Origin: 2-02-FULL-55-14 sp964534125
GTDB lineage: Bacteria > Bacteroidota > Ignavibacteria > UBA10030
Length of the DNA stretch: 64,000 bases
Reading direction: 5' to 3'
NCBI GenBank assembly: GCA_964534125.1
Contig: CAZHOJ010000003.1
Location: 62,001-126,000, forward strand
Every line of letters begins with the position of its first letter. Position 1 is the first letter of the stretch. The notes below the pieces were generated by a model, which saw nothing but the letters and a program-made list of their open reading frames with translations, did not search any database and was not told the origin of the DNA. A program made the position numbers and the translations under genes. Shown here piece by piece: positions 8,362 to 16,630 of this stretch.

Positions 8362-8382
8362 ATGGCTTTTAAGGCCATTTTT
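8362..8382 (+). terminator. weak terminator after ackA
   Basis: A short ATGGC/GCCAT stem is followed by five T residues. The stem is only 5 bp, so termination may be partial. Confidence 0.4.
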
Positions 8383-8434
8383 CGGTACTTGTACGGTTCG
8401 CATTTCTTTGTACCATAGCGACTGACAGGAACGT

Positions 8435-10543
8435 ATGACACCTGCATCGAAAGAGAACAAGCTGTTCGAACGGTTGATAGCCATGTCTCACAACATCTGG
8501 TGGACATGGAATCCTGAGGCACAGGATATCTTCGAGGAGCTTGCCCCCCAGCTCTGGAGGGACTCCCACCACAATGCTGTTGAAGTGATGCTCGGGGTCT
8601 CGGAAAGCGAGGTCCGGGCGCGGCTGTACGACAGCGCCTTCGCGAAGAAGGTTCGGTCAGTGCTGTCAGACTTCGACGCGTACATCACCGAAAAGAAGAC
8701 ATGGGCGAGCAAGCATGCGAAGTCGCTGAAGCATCCTGTCGCATATTTCAGCCTCGAGTTCGGACTCCACGAATCACTCCCGATCTATTCCGGCGGCCTT
8801 GGTATCCTTGCCGGCGATCATATCAAATCTGCGAGCGACCTGGGGATCCCGTTCATCGGCATCGGGCTCTTTTATAGAGAAGGCTACTTCACGCAGCGCG
8901 TCGGCCAGGAAGGATGGCAACAGGAGCTGTACCTGCCCAATCACAGCGACCGGCTGCCGATGTCGCTCGTCGAGACACCCGAGGGAGGCCGGAAACTGAA
9001 CTCCGTGCAGATCGGCCACAGCACCGTCTTCTTCCAGGCGTGGGCCATCAGGGTCGGCCGGGCAACCCTCTACCTCCTCGACACCGGGATCCCGGAGAAC
9101 GACTTCCATTTTCAGGGCCTGACGAATCACGTCTACGGGGGAAACGTCGACACGCGGATCGGACAGGAGATCCTGCTCGGCATCGGCGGCGTCCGGCTTC
9201 TCGATTCGCTGGATATCACTCCCTCCGTCTACCATATGAACGAGGGGCACGCGGCATTTCTGACGTTCGAACTGCTCGCCCGCGAACTGAAGAACGCAGT
9301 GCCGGCAGCGGATGCCGTTGCCACGGTCCGCAAGCGATGTATCTTCACGACCCATACTCCGGTCCCCGCCGGCCACGACCGCTTTACCCTGGAGCTGATG
9401 CGCCACACCTTCGAGGCCGCATGGGCGCAGTCTGGCATCGTGTTCGAGGACATGATACACTACGGCAAGGCGAATCCATCCGACCCGAACGAGCCGTTCA
9501 CCATGACCATCCTGGCACTGAAGATGTCGCACGCTGCCAACGGCGTGAGCAAACTGCACGGGAAGGTCTCGCGGGAGATGTGGCAGTACCTCTACGCCGA
9601 TACGGCCGTGGAAGACGTTCCCATCGGATCGGTGACCAACGGCGTGCACACTCCGAGCTGGGCCATTGGCCAGGCACACCAATTCTGGAACAAGCGGCTG
9701 GGATTCGACTGGACGGACCGGCTGATGGAACCGCACTTCTGGAAACAGCTCCTGAGCGAGGAGCTTGCTTCCGATGAGGAGTTGTGGGCACTCCGGTACA
9801 CGCTCCGCAGGAACCTCGTCGAGTTCGTACGACGACGGTTCCGCGAGCATAATCTCCGCACGGCGGGAGACGAGACAGTCAGAAGGATCCTCTCACCCGA
9901 TGCGCTCACCATCGGTTTCGCGCGCCGGTTCGCGACCTATAAGCGGGCACCGCTGATGTTCAGTGACTTCGACCGTGCGCTTGCGCTTCTGACGGACCCC
10001 GACCGGCCGGTCCAGATGGTCTTCTCCGGAAAAGCGCACCCGAGGGATGACGAGGGCAAGCGGTTCATCCAGCGCATCGTGGAGCTCAGCCATCACCCGC
10101 AGTTGTATGGCCGTGTCATCTTCCTCGAGAACTATGATATCAACGTCGCTCGGCACCTCGTGTCAGGGTGCGACGTGTGGCTCAACAATCCCCGTCGGCC
10201 CCTGGAGGCCAGCGGTACGAGCGGCATGAAGGTCTCCATCCACGGCGGTTTGAATGTGTCCATCCTCGACGGGTGGTGGCGGGAAGCGTACGACGGCTCG
10301 AACGGATGGGCGATCGGCGACGATTCGAATGACCCAGACCCAGGGAAGCAGGATGCGATCGATGCTGAGAATCTCCTCACCGTGCTCGGGGAGCAGGTGA
10401 TTCCGATGTTTTTTGACAGGGATGAGAAGGGGATCCCGCGGGCGTGGATCGGACGTATCCGCAACGCCATGTCGACCCTCATCTCCCAGTTCAGCACCGA
10501 CAGGATGGTTGCTGAGTACATCGAACGCTTCTATAATAGATAG
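8435..10543 (+). CDS. glgP: alpha-glucan (glycogen/maltodextrin) phosphorylase, GT35
   Basis: This 702-aa enzyme releases glucose-1-phosphate from alpha-1,4-glucans using pyridoxal phosphate. It is the short GlgP/AgpA-type form: an N-terminal DUF3417-like segment (MSHNIWWTWNPEAQDIFEEL), YFSLEFGLHESLPIYSGGLG, HTPVPAGHDRF, and the PLP-binding region EASGTSGMKVSIHGG with Lys599. The length matches this subfamily rather than the 800-aa plant/animal form. AGGA lies just upstream of the ATG. It would feed glycogen breakdown, and its product and nearby acetate kinase both belong to central carbon metabolism, though they are not clearly co-transcribed. Confidence 0.95.
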   Translation: MTPASKENKLFERLIAMSHNIWWTWNPEAQDIFEELAPQLWRDSHHNAVEVMLGVSESEVRARLYDSAFAKKVRSVLSDFDAYITEKKTWASKHAKSLKHPVAYFSLEFGLHESLPIYSGGLGILAGDHIKSASDLGIPFIGIGLFYREGYFTQRVGQEGWQQELYLPNHSDRLPMSLVETPEGGRKLNSVQIGHSTVFFQAWAIRVGRATLYLLDTGIPENDFHFQGLTNHVYGGNVDTRIGQEILLGIGGVRLLDSLDITPSVYHMNEGHAAFLTFELLARELKNAVPAADAVATVRKRCIFTTHTPVPAGHDRFTLELMRHTFEAAWAQSGIVFEDMIHYGKANPSDPNEPFTMTILALKMSHAANGVSKLHGKVSREMWQYLYADTAVEDVPIGSVTNGVHTPSWAIGQAHQFWNKRLGFDWTDRLMEPHFWKQLLSEELASDEELWALRYTLRRNLVEFVRRRFREHNLRTAGDETVRRILSPDALTIGFARRFATYKRAPLMFSDFDRALALLTDPDRPVQMVFSGKAHPRDDEGKRFIQRIVELSHHPQLYGRVIFLENYDINVARHLVSGCDVWLNNPRRPLEASGTSGMKVSIHGGLNVSILDGWWREAYDGSNGWAIGDDSNDPDPGKQDAIDAENLLTVLGEQVIPMFFDRDEKGIPRAWIGRIRNAMSTLISQFSTDRMVAEYIERFYNR

Positions 10544-10674
10544 GGAGAAGCGAGCCCGCGCCGCGATTGTTGACCTGCGTCACGTCCCCTGCCGGGATAC
10601 ATTGCTTCTCTAGAGGTGGCTGGATATCTTAGAAAATTCTTATGCGGAATCGCTAAGAATACACGACCAATAAC

Positions 10675-13620
10675 ATGACCACATCCGGGACAGATACGAA
10701 CCTTCAAGGCGCAGAACGCAAGCTTTCCGTCATCATGTTCACAGACATCAAGGGATTCTCCAGAAAGATGGCTGAGAACGAGGCGGGAGCGTTCGACCTT
10801 CTGAAGAAGCATGATGCGCTCCTCCGGGTGCTCTCCACGAAGTTCGGAGGAAAGGTCGTCAAGTCCATCGGCGACTCCTTCATGGTCGATTTTGCGAGCG
10901 CGGTGAACGCCGTCAAGTGCGCCATCGAGGCTCAGAAGAAGTTCTTCCAGCATAACGTCGCCAAGTCCGAGTTCGATAAGATCGAGATCCGCGCAGGCAT
11001 TCACCTCGGCGACGTCCTCATCCGCGGGGACGACATCTTCGGCGACGGTGTGAACGTCGCCTCACGCATCGAATCGATCACCGCCCCCACCCGCATCTGC
11101 ATCACCGCCGACGTCTACAACCAGATCCGCAAGAGCATGGATGTCGAGGTCTTCCGGATGGGGAACATGACGCTCAAGAACATCCCCGAGCCTGTCGAGG
11201 TCTTCGAGGTCCTGATCCCCGACATCCCCGAATTTGCGAAGCCCTCCGAGAAGGCGGCCGCCGAGTCGAAGAAGCAGTCGCTGGAAGCAAGTGAAAAGCA
11301 TGCCGCACGAGTCGCCGGACATGAGAGCAACGTGAGCCTCTTCCACCAGCAAGCGCTCACGATGAGCGACGAGGAGAAGCAGACACAGGCAGAGGAGTTC
11401 TACGAACGGGCCGAGAAGTTCTTCCAGATGGGTCGCATCGAAGATGCGGAAGCGGAACTGAAGAAGGTCGAAGAGCTCGTACCTTCCTTCCAGCCGTCGG
11501 AGGGGAAACGCCAGGACGAGGAAGAGAAGGAATCGAAAGTGCAGGGGCACCTCTCCCGCGCCCGCTCCCTGATCTCGGAGGGGAAACTGGACGACGCCGA
11601 GGCAGAGACGCGGAAGGTCTTCGACCACTACCCGTTGCATGTCGGAGCACAGCAGATCCTGGTCCGCATCGAAGAGGAGCGGTACAAGCTGGAGGAGGAG
11701 GAGCGCCTCAAGAAGGTTGCAGAACGCAGGAAGACCGAACAGACGAGCGTAGAGCAGCAGAAGGTCACCGATATTCTCGACCAGGCGCGGAAGCTCAGCG
11801 AAGAAGAGTCCTACACCCAGGCCATTTATACTCTTCGCGAGGTCTTCAGCATCGACCCGAACAATTCCGTCGCCAGGACCCTCGAGCAGGAGATCCGTCA
11901 GGCCCAGGATCAGAGGGCACGGCAGGACCGGGCAGCTGCCGAAGACGAGGAGCGCCGGCTCGAAGAGGAACGGCTCGAACGTCAGCGCAAACGGAAAGAG
12001 CGCGAACAGGCGAAGAAGGTCGCTCGCGCCGCTCGACCGGCAGAGAAGAAGAAGGGCTCGCTCGGGCTGCTCGTGCTCGGTGCGCTCCTGATCGTGTTCG
12101 GCGTCGGCCTCTACATATCGCTCCCCACGATCATGCGCACGTTCTTCCCCGTTCGCATCACGGTCGCAGCCATTCCCTTCACCGGGTCGGGTGACCTCGG
12201 CCTGACGCACGGCGTCCCGATGCTCCTCGTGCAGGATCTGTCCCGCGTGACCAATGTGAGCAGCAGGGCGACGACATCATCCTTCTCGCTCGACCCCCGG
12301 ACCTTCGGGTCCGGCAGCACGGCCAACACCCTGAACGTGACGCATGTCCTCACGGGCTCATACGACTCCACTGACAGAGGGGTCGAACTGACCGTCCGGC
12401 TCGTTGACGTGAAGGAAAAGACCGCCGCGTTCGCACGCCGGCTCCTCATCACTCTCGACCGGTTCCCTGTACAGAAGACCCAGCTTGTCGAGGCCATCAT
12501 CGACGACATCGGCATCGACGGCATGGCCCCTGCGTACACGCAGGCAGAGGTCCCCGGGGACGCGTATCGCTTGTTCCTCACGGCGCAGGCGCTTCTGCAG
12601 ACGGACGTCCCAGAGCAGCTCCTGCAGGCACGTACCCTGATGGAGGGGACGATCCAATCCGGGGTCGAATTTCCCGAGGCGGCTGCAACGCTCGCCGAAG
12701 CATATGCGCGCCTTGGTCGCATCGGGTCTGCAACGGATGACGAACTTGACTACGCCATCGGGATCGTGCAGAACGCGTCCAAGCGCTCTCCGAACGACCC
12801 GATCATCGTTCGCGCGCTCGCGACAAGCCTGATGGCCGGGCAGAAGCACACCCAGGCGCTCGCCGCCATCCAGCGAGGCATCGCCCTCTCCCCCCAGGAC
12901 GCTGAGCTTCACCGCCTCATGGCCGAGATCTCCCTGATTCGGGGAGACTTCGAAGCGGCGGCGGCATCCATCGCCACTGCGGTCGTACTCGACCCGACCA
13001 ATCCCCGCACATTCCTCGTCAAGGGCTGGTATTCTCACCTGCGCGGCGATGCTCCCGAGGCAGCCCGGCAGTACGAGGTCGCCATAGCGGTCGGTGGCAA
13101 CAGGTCGTTCATCCTGAGCTCTTTCCTGGCCTCGGCATGGCTCCGTGGCACCAACCGGGACGGGGCCGTCCGATACTATAGGTCCCTGACGGAAGCGTAT
13201 CCCTCCGACTATCGCCTGAAATACTGGCTCGGCCGGGCATATGCAGAGCGCCTCGACTCTGCACAGATCTGGTTCCGTGACGGCCTCCGGCTCGCGACCG
13301 AGGGACTGGAGTTCAATCGTGAGGACCGGCGGGCACGTGCATACAGGGCACTCTTTCTGACCCGCCTGGGACGTTTCAGCGATGCGACGTCCGTCCTGGA
13401 GCGGCTCGAATCCGACGGCGTGTCCGATCCGGTTGTCCTCTATCGTATGGCCAATGCCTACGCCCTTCAGACGAAGCGGGAAAAAGCTCTCGAACTCCTC
13501 TCCTCTGCCCTTTCGTCCAGATACTCCCTGAGCGAGATCGTCAATCCGGATTTCGGCGTCCTGTTCGAAGATCCCGATTTCCGCTCGCTCATTGTGCGCC
13601 AGATCCAGACAGCGCAGTAG
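10675..13620 (+). CDS. membrane-bound class III adenylate/guanylate cyclase with TPR repeats
   Basis: This 981-aa protein has an N-terminal cyclase domain (residues 15-185) with MFTDIKGFSRKM (metal Asp24), KSIGDSFMVDF (second metal Asp67) and the FGDGVNVASRIE region. Residues 230-400 hold TPR-like pairs and a long charged coiled coil. One membrane helix (about 461-485, GLLVLGALLIVFGVGLYIS) is followed by a TolB/FlgO-like domain (ITVAAIPFTGSGDLGLTHGV... LTGSYDS) and at least five TPR units to the C-terminus. The predicted topology is a cytoplasmic cyclase with a periplasmic TPR half. Family knowledge says it makes cAMP (or cGMP); nucleotide specificity cannot be read here. It ends in a good terminator and appears to be monocistronic. 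A TCTTAG/CTAAGA inverted repeat lies in its leader (about 10627-10655). Confidence 0.88.
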   Translation: MTTSGTDTNLQGAERKLSVIMFTDIKGFSRKMAENEAGAFDLLKKHDALLRVLSTKFGGKVVKSIGDSFMVDFASAVNAVKCAIEAQKKFFQHNVAKSEFDKIEIRAGIHLGDVLIRGDDIFGDGVNVASRIESITAPTRICITADVYNQIRKSMDVEVFRMGNMTLKNIPEPVEVFEVLIPDIPEFAKPSEKAAAESKKQSLEASEKHAARVAGHESNVSLFHQQALTMSDEEKQTQAEEFYERAEKFFQMGRIEDAEAELKKVEELVPSFQPSEGKRQDEEEKESKVQGHLSRARSLISEGKLDDAEAETRKVFDHYPLHVGAQQILVRIEEERYKLEEEERLKKVAERRKTEQTSVEQQKVTDILDQARKLSEEESYTQAIYTLREVFSIDPNNSVARTLEQEIRQAQDQRARQDRAAAEDEERRLEEERLERQRKRKEREQAKKVARAARPAEKKKGSLGLLVLGALLIVFGVGLYISLPTIMRTFFPVRITVAAIPFTGSGDLGLTHGVPMLLVQDLSRVTNVSSRATTSSFSLDPRTFGSGSTANTLNVTHVLTGSYDSTDRGVELTVRLVDVKEKTAAFARRLLITLDRFPVQKTQLVEAIIDDIGIDGMAPAYTQAEVPGDAYRLFLTAQALLQTDVPEQLLQARTLMEGTIQSGVEFPEAAATLAEAYARLGRIGSATDDELDYAIGIVQNASKRSPNDPIIVRALATSLMAGQKHTQALAAIQRGIALSPQDAELHRLMAEISLIRGDFEAAAASIATAVVLDPTNPRTFLVKGWYSHLRGDAPEAARQYEVAIAVGGNRSFILSSFLASAWLRGTNRDGAVRYYRSLTEAYPSDYRLKYWLGRAYAERLDSAQIWFRDGLRLATEGLEFNREDRRARAYRALFLTRLGRFSDATSVLERLESDGVSDPVVLYRMANAYALQTKREKALELLSSALSSRYSLSEIVNPDFGVLFEDPDFRSLIVRQIQTAQ

Positions 13621-13655
13621 CCTCCCCGGCACCGGTTGCCTCGGGGTGGTTTTTT
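13621..13655 (+). terminator. terminator after cyclase gene
   Basis: A CCCCG/CGGGG stem, extended by an outer CC/GG pair, is followed by six T residues (13650-13655). Confidence 0.7.
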
Positions 13656-13706
13656 GCATATGTTTTCGCCCCATCACCTACCACTCCGTCTCTGAAAGCA
13701 TTTCCC

Positions 13707-14783
13707 ATGAAGATCTTCGACGAGCTTCAGAAATTTGACCACGAACAGGTGGCATTCTGCTCCGACGCACGCGCCGGACTGAAGGCCATCATCGCGATCC
13801 ACAACACCACCCTTGGCCCGGCGCTCGGCGGCACACGCATGTGGACCTACGCGAACGACGATGAGGCCCTTCGGGACGTTCTTCGGCTCTCCCGGGGGAT
13901 GACCTACAAGGCGGCGGTGGCCGGTCTCAATCTCGGCGGCGGTAAGGCTGTCATCATCGGCGATCCGGAGAAGGACAAATCGGAAGCGCTCTTCCGCACG
14001 TACGGCCGGTTCATCCACACGCTGGGCGGACGGTACATCACTGCCGAAGATGTCGGGACGAACGAGCGCGACATGGAATGGGTGAGCCTCGAGACGGACT
14101 TTGTCACGGGGACGTCCACCTCCCGCGGGGGGAGCGGCGACCCCTCCCCTGTCACCGGCTACGGCGTGTACATGGGCATGAAGGCGGCCGCGAAGGTCGC
14201 ATACGGGTCCGACAGCCTCGCCGGGAAGAAGGTCTCGATCCAGGGGGCAGGAAAGGTCGCCACGTACCTCGCCGAACATCTTGCCAAGGAAGGCGCCAGG
14301 GTCATCTGCACAGATATCAATGAGGAGCGCGCGAGGTCACTTGCGAAGAAGATCAAGGGCACCTTCGTGAAGCCGGACCAGATCTACAAGCAGAACGTCG
14401 ACATCTTCGCGCCGTGCGCTCTCGGGGCCATCGTCAACGATGACACCATCCCCGTCCTGAAGTGCCGCATCATCGCCGGGGGGGCCAACAACCAGCTGCT
14501 CGACGAGAGGAAGCACGCGCGCATGCTCGCCGACCGCGACATCCTCTACGCACCCGACTATGCCATCAATGCCGGCGGCCTCATCAACGTCGCCAGCGAG
14601 CTGGAAGGCTACGACCCCGAACGGGCCCTGAAACAGGCCAAGGGGATCTACGACACGATCCGCGACATCTTCAGGATCGCCGAGGAGGAGGATGTGCTCA
14701 CCACCGTCGCGGCGAACAAGCTCGCAGAGAAACGGATCGCTCAGATCGCACACATCAAAGGTATCCAGACCGGCTCGCGGTAG
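13707..14783 (+). CDS. ldh: leucine dehydrogenase (Glu/Leu/Phe/Val dehydrogenase family)
   Basis: This 358-aa NAD-dependent enzyme deaminates branched-chain amino acids to 2-oxo acids. GMTYKAAVAGLNLGGGK places Lys68 and Lys80 at the positions of the substrate-binding and catalytic lysines of the Lysinibacillus leucine dehydrogenase. TAEDVGTNERDM and PVTGYGVYMGM follow, and the Rossmann GAGKVATYLAEHL starts near residue 180. Length and the short N-terminus favour leucine over glutamate dehydrogenase. It is followed after 28 bp by nusB and then the MFS gene, suggesting one transcript. Its 2-oxo acid products could be handled by the KorAB-type enzyme at 57.3-59.8 kb, which is inference. Confidence 0.9.
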   Translation: MKIFDELQKFDHEQVAFCSDARAGLKAIIAIHNTTLGPALGGTRMWTYANDDEALRDVLRLSRGMTYKAAVAGLNLGGGKAVIIGDPEKDKSEALFRTYGRFIHTLGGRYITAEDVGTNERDMEWVSLETDFVTGTSTSRGGSGDPSPVTGYGVYMGMKAAAKVAYGSDSLAGKKVSIQGAGKVATYLAEHLAKEGARVICTDINEERARSLAKKIKGTFVKPDQIYKQNVDIFAPCALGAIVNDDTIPVLKCRIIAGGANNQLLDERKHARMLADRDILYAPDYAINAGGLINVASELEGYDPERALKQAKGIYDTIRDIFRIAEEEDVLTTVAANKLAEKRIAQIAHIKGIQTGSR

Positions 14784-14811
14784 GTCCCGGTCACGACCGG
14801 AAGCCATCATC

Positions 14812-15294
14812 ATGCCCTTCAACAGAAGACGAGTCCGTGAAAGGGTCCTCCAGGTCCTTTACGCGCATGAGATCACGCACGATCCCATCGACGATATCAT
14901 CGACCGTCTTCTGAAGGACCTCGACAGGACAAAGCGTTCCTGGGAGTTCGCTTCGACGTTCATCCACGCCGTCCATGACCACGCCCCGGAGTTCGATACG
15001 CTCATCAAGGGCCAGGTCGAGCACTGGGAATTCAACCGGCTTGCGGTCCTCGACAGGGTCATCCTGCGGATGGCCATCTGCGAGTTCCTGATGTTCGACG
15101 ACATCCCCCCCAAGGTCACGATCAACGAGGCCATCGAGATCGCCCGTCTGTACAGCACCGAGAAGAGCGACAAGTTCGTCAACGGAGTGCTCGATTCGCT
15201 CCTCGAGATCCTCCAGCAGCAGCAAAGGGTGCACAAGAGCGGAAGGGGCCTGCTGGAAAGCTCTCTCCCCCACGGAAAGAAGGGGACACGATGA
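14812..15294 (+). CDS. nusB: transcription antitermination factor NusB
   Basis: This 160-aa helical RNA-binding protein joins NusE (S10) on boxA RNA to prevent premature termination, chiefly in rRNA operons. RRRVRERVLQVLYAHEI, the VLDRVILRMAICEFLMFDDI helix pair, and PPKVTINEAIEIARLYSTEKSDKF-type ending are diagnostic. The ATG at 14812 follows a GGAAG ribosome site. The C-terminal 20 residues are a basic extension beyond the usual end. Its stop codon overlaps the next start (ATGA). Confidence 0.95.
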   Translation: MPFNRRRVRERVLQVLYAHEITHDPIDDIIDRLLKDLDRTKRSWEFASTFIHAVHDHAPEFDTLIKGQVEHWEFNRLAVLDRVILRMAICEFLMFDDIPPKVTINEAIEIARLYSTEKSDKFVNGVLDSLLEILQQQQRVHKSGRGLLESSLPHGKKGTR

Positions 15295-16556
15295 TCCCCT
15301 CGTCAGGACGGGGCCGCATCCTTTCCTGGGCGCTCTTCGACTTCGCCAACACAGCGTTCTACGTCATCATCCTCACGGTGGGGTACCCGCTCTACTTCAA
15401 GGAGGTGGTCGCCGCTTCATCGCCCAACGGCGATTTCCTGTGGGGCCTTGCCTTCAGCGCATCGATGGTCGTCGTCGCATTCCTGTCCCCCATCCTCGGG
15501 GCGGCATCCGACGCCGGGTCCGGGAAGAAACACTACCTCGCTGCGTTCACGCTTCTGTGCATCCTGGCCACGGCAATGCTCTTCGTCGTCGGCGAAGGCA
15601 TGCTGCTCGCGGGCATCCTGCTGCTCATCCTGGCGAACATTGGATTCGAAGGAGGCCTCGTCTTCTACGATGCGTTCCTGACCGAGCTCGCTACGGAGCG
15701 CAGCTATGGTCGCGTCTCCGGCTATGGCTTTGCGGCCGGGTACGCAGGGTCCCTCATCACGCTGGCGATCGTGTTCCCCCTGTACGTCGGCGGCTTCGAG
15801 CCCGCGAACCTCCCCAACGTGCGGCTCAGCTTCGTCATCGCCGCCTCGATGTTCCTGGTGTTCGCCATCCCGCTGTTCGTGTTCGTTCCGGACAAGCAGC
15901 GGCTACGAACGGTCTCGCTCGACATCGTCCGTACAGGTTTCCGCCGCATCCGCGAGACCTTCCGGTCCGTCGGACAGTACAGCAATGTCGCCAGGTTCCT
16001 GTCCGCGTACTTCCTGTACGTCGACGCCATCAATACCATCATCATCTTCTCCTCGATCTTCGCGCGGCAGTCCCTCGGTTTCGACCTGACGGAGATCGTC
16101 ATGTTCTTCGCCCTCGTGCAGACGAGCGCCCTCATCGGCTCCGTCGTCTTCGGTGTGCTTGCCGACCATCTCGGCCATAAGAGGACCCTCGTCATCACGC
16201 TCTTCATCTGGTTGTCGCTGACGATCGCTGCATACCTCGTGACAGACAAGACCGCCTTCTTCGTGGTCGGCTTCTTCGCGGGCATCGCGCTCGGATCGTC
16301 GCAGTCGACGAGCCGAAGCCTCATGTCATCCATCATCCCCATCGATCGCAGGACGGAGTTCTTCGGGTTCTACTCGTTCTTCGGGAAGGCCTCCGCCATT
16401 CTCGGGCCGCTCCTCTTCGGGCTGGTCTCATCGCTCATCGACCAGCGCACAGCCATTCTTTCCGTCTCGGTCTTCTTCATCGCCGGGCTTCTCCTGCTCC
16501 GGAAGGTCGAGGTTCCTGCTCTCAAGGACCGCTCCGCCGGCAGTCCGGCGATGTGA
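15291..16556 (+). CDS. MFS transporter, Atg22/UMF1-like
   Basis: This 421-aa integral membrane protein shows about twelve hydrophobic segments. The N-terminus (SWALFDFANTAFYVIILTVG) and the later IALGSSQSTSRSLMSSIIP match the UMF1/Atg22-like branch of the major facilitator superfamily, which is linked to amino acid efflux in yeast vacuoles but largely uncharacterised in bacteria. It overlaps nusB by 4 bp and follows leucine dehydrogenase, so amino-acid transport is plausible but unproven. Confidence 0.85.
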   Translation: MIPSSGRGRILSWALFDFANTAFYVIILTVGYPLYFKEVVAASSPNGDFLWGLAFSASMVVVAFLSPILGAASDAGSGKKHYLAAFTLLCILATAMLFVVGEGMLLAGILLLILANIGFEGGLVFYDAFLTELATERSYGRVSGYGFAAGYAGSLITLAIVFPLYVGGFEPANLPNVRLSFVIAASMFLVFAIPLFVFVPDKQRLRTVSLDIVRTGFRRIRETFRSVGQYSNVARFLSAYFLYVDAINTIIIFSSIFARQSLGFDLTEIVMFFALVQTSALIGSVVFGVLADHLGHKRTLVITLFIWLSLTIAAYLVTDKTAFFVVGFFAGIALGSSQSTSRSLMSSIIPIDRRTEFFGFYSFFGKASAILGPLLFGLVSSLIDQRTAILSVSVFFIAGLLLLRKVEVPALKDRSAGSPAM

Positions 16557-16630
16557 CACCCCCCACACCTCCCTGCTTTCTTGTTCCCTCAATTCGCGGT
16601 ATCATGTCGTGCGACATTCTCTCACCCGAT

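Noticed and set aside
11062..12210. A 382-codon minus-strand frame rich in Leu and Asp
   Set aside because: It mirrors the charged coiled-coil region of the cyclase; composition is what antisense of Glu/Lys-rich coding gives.
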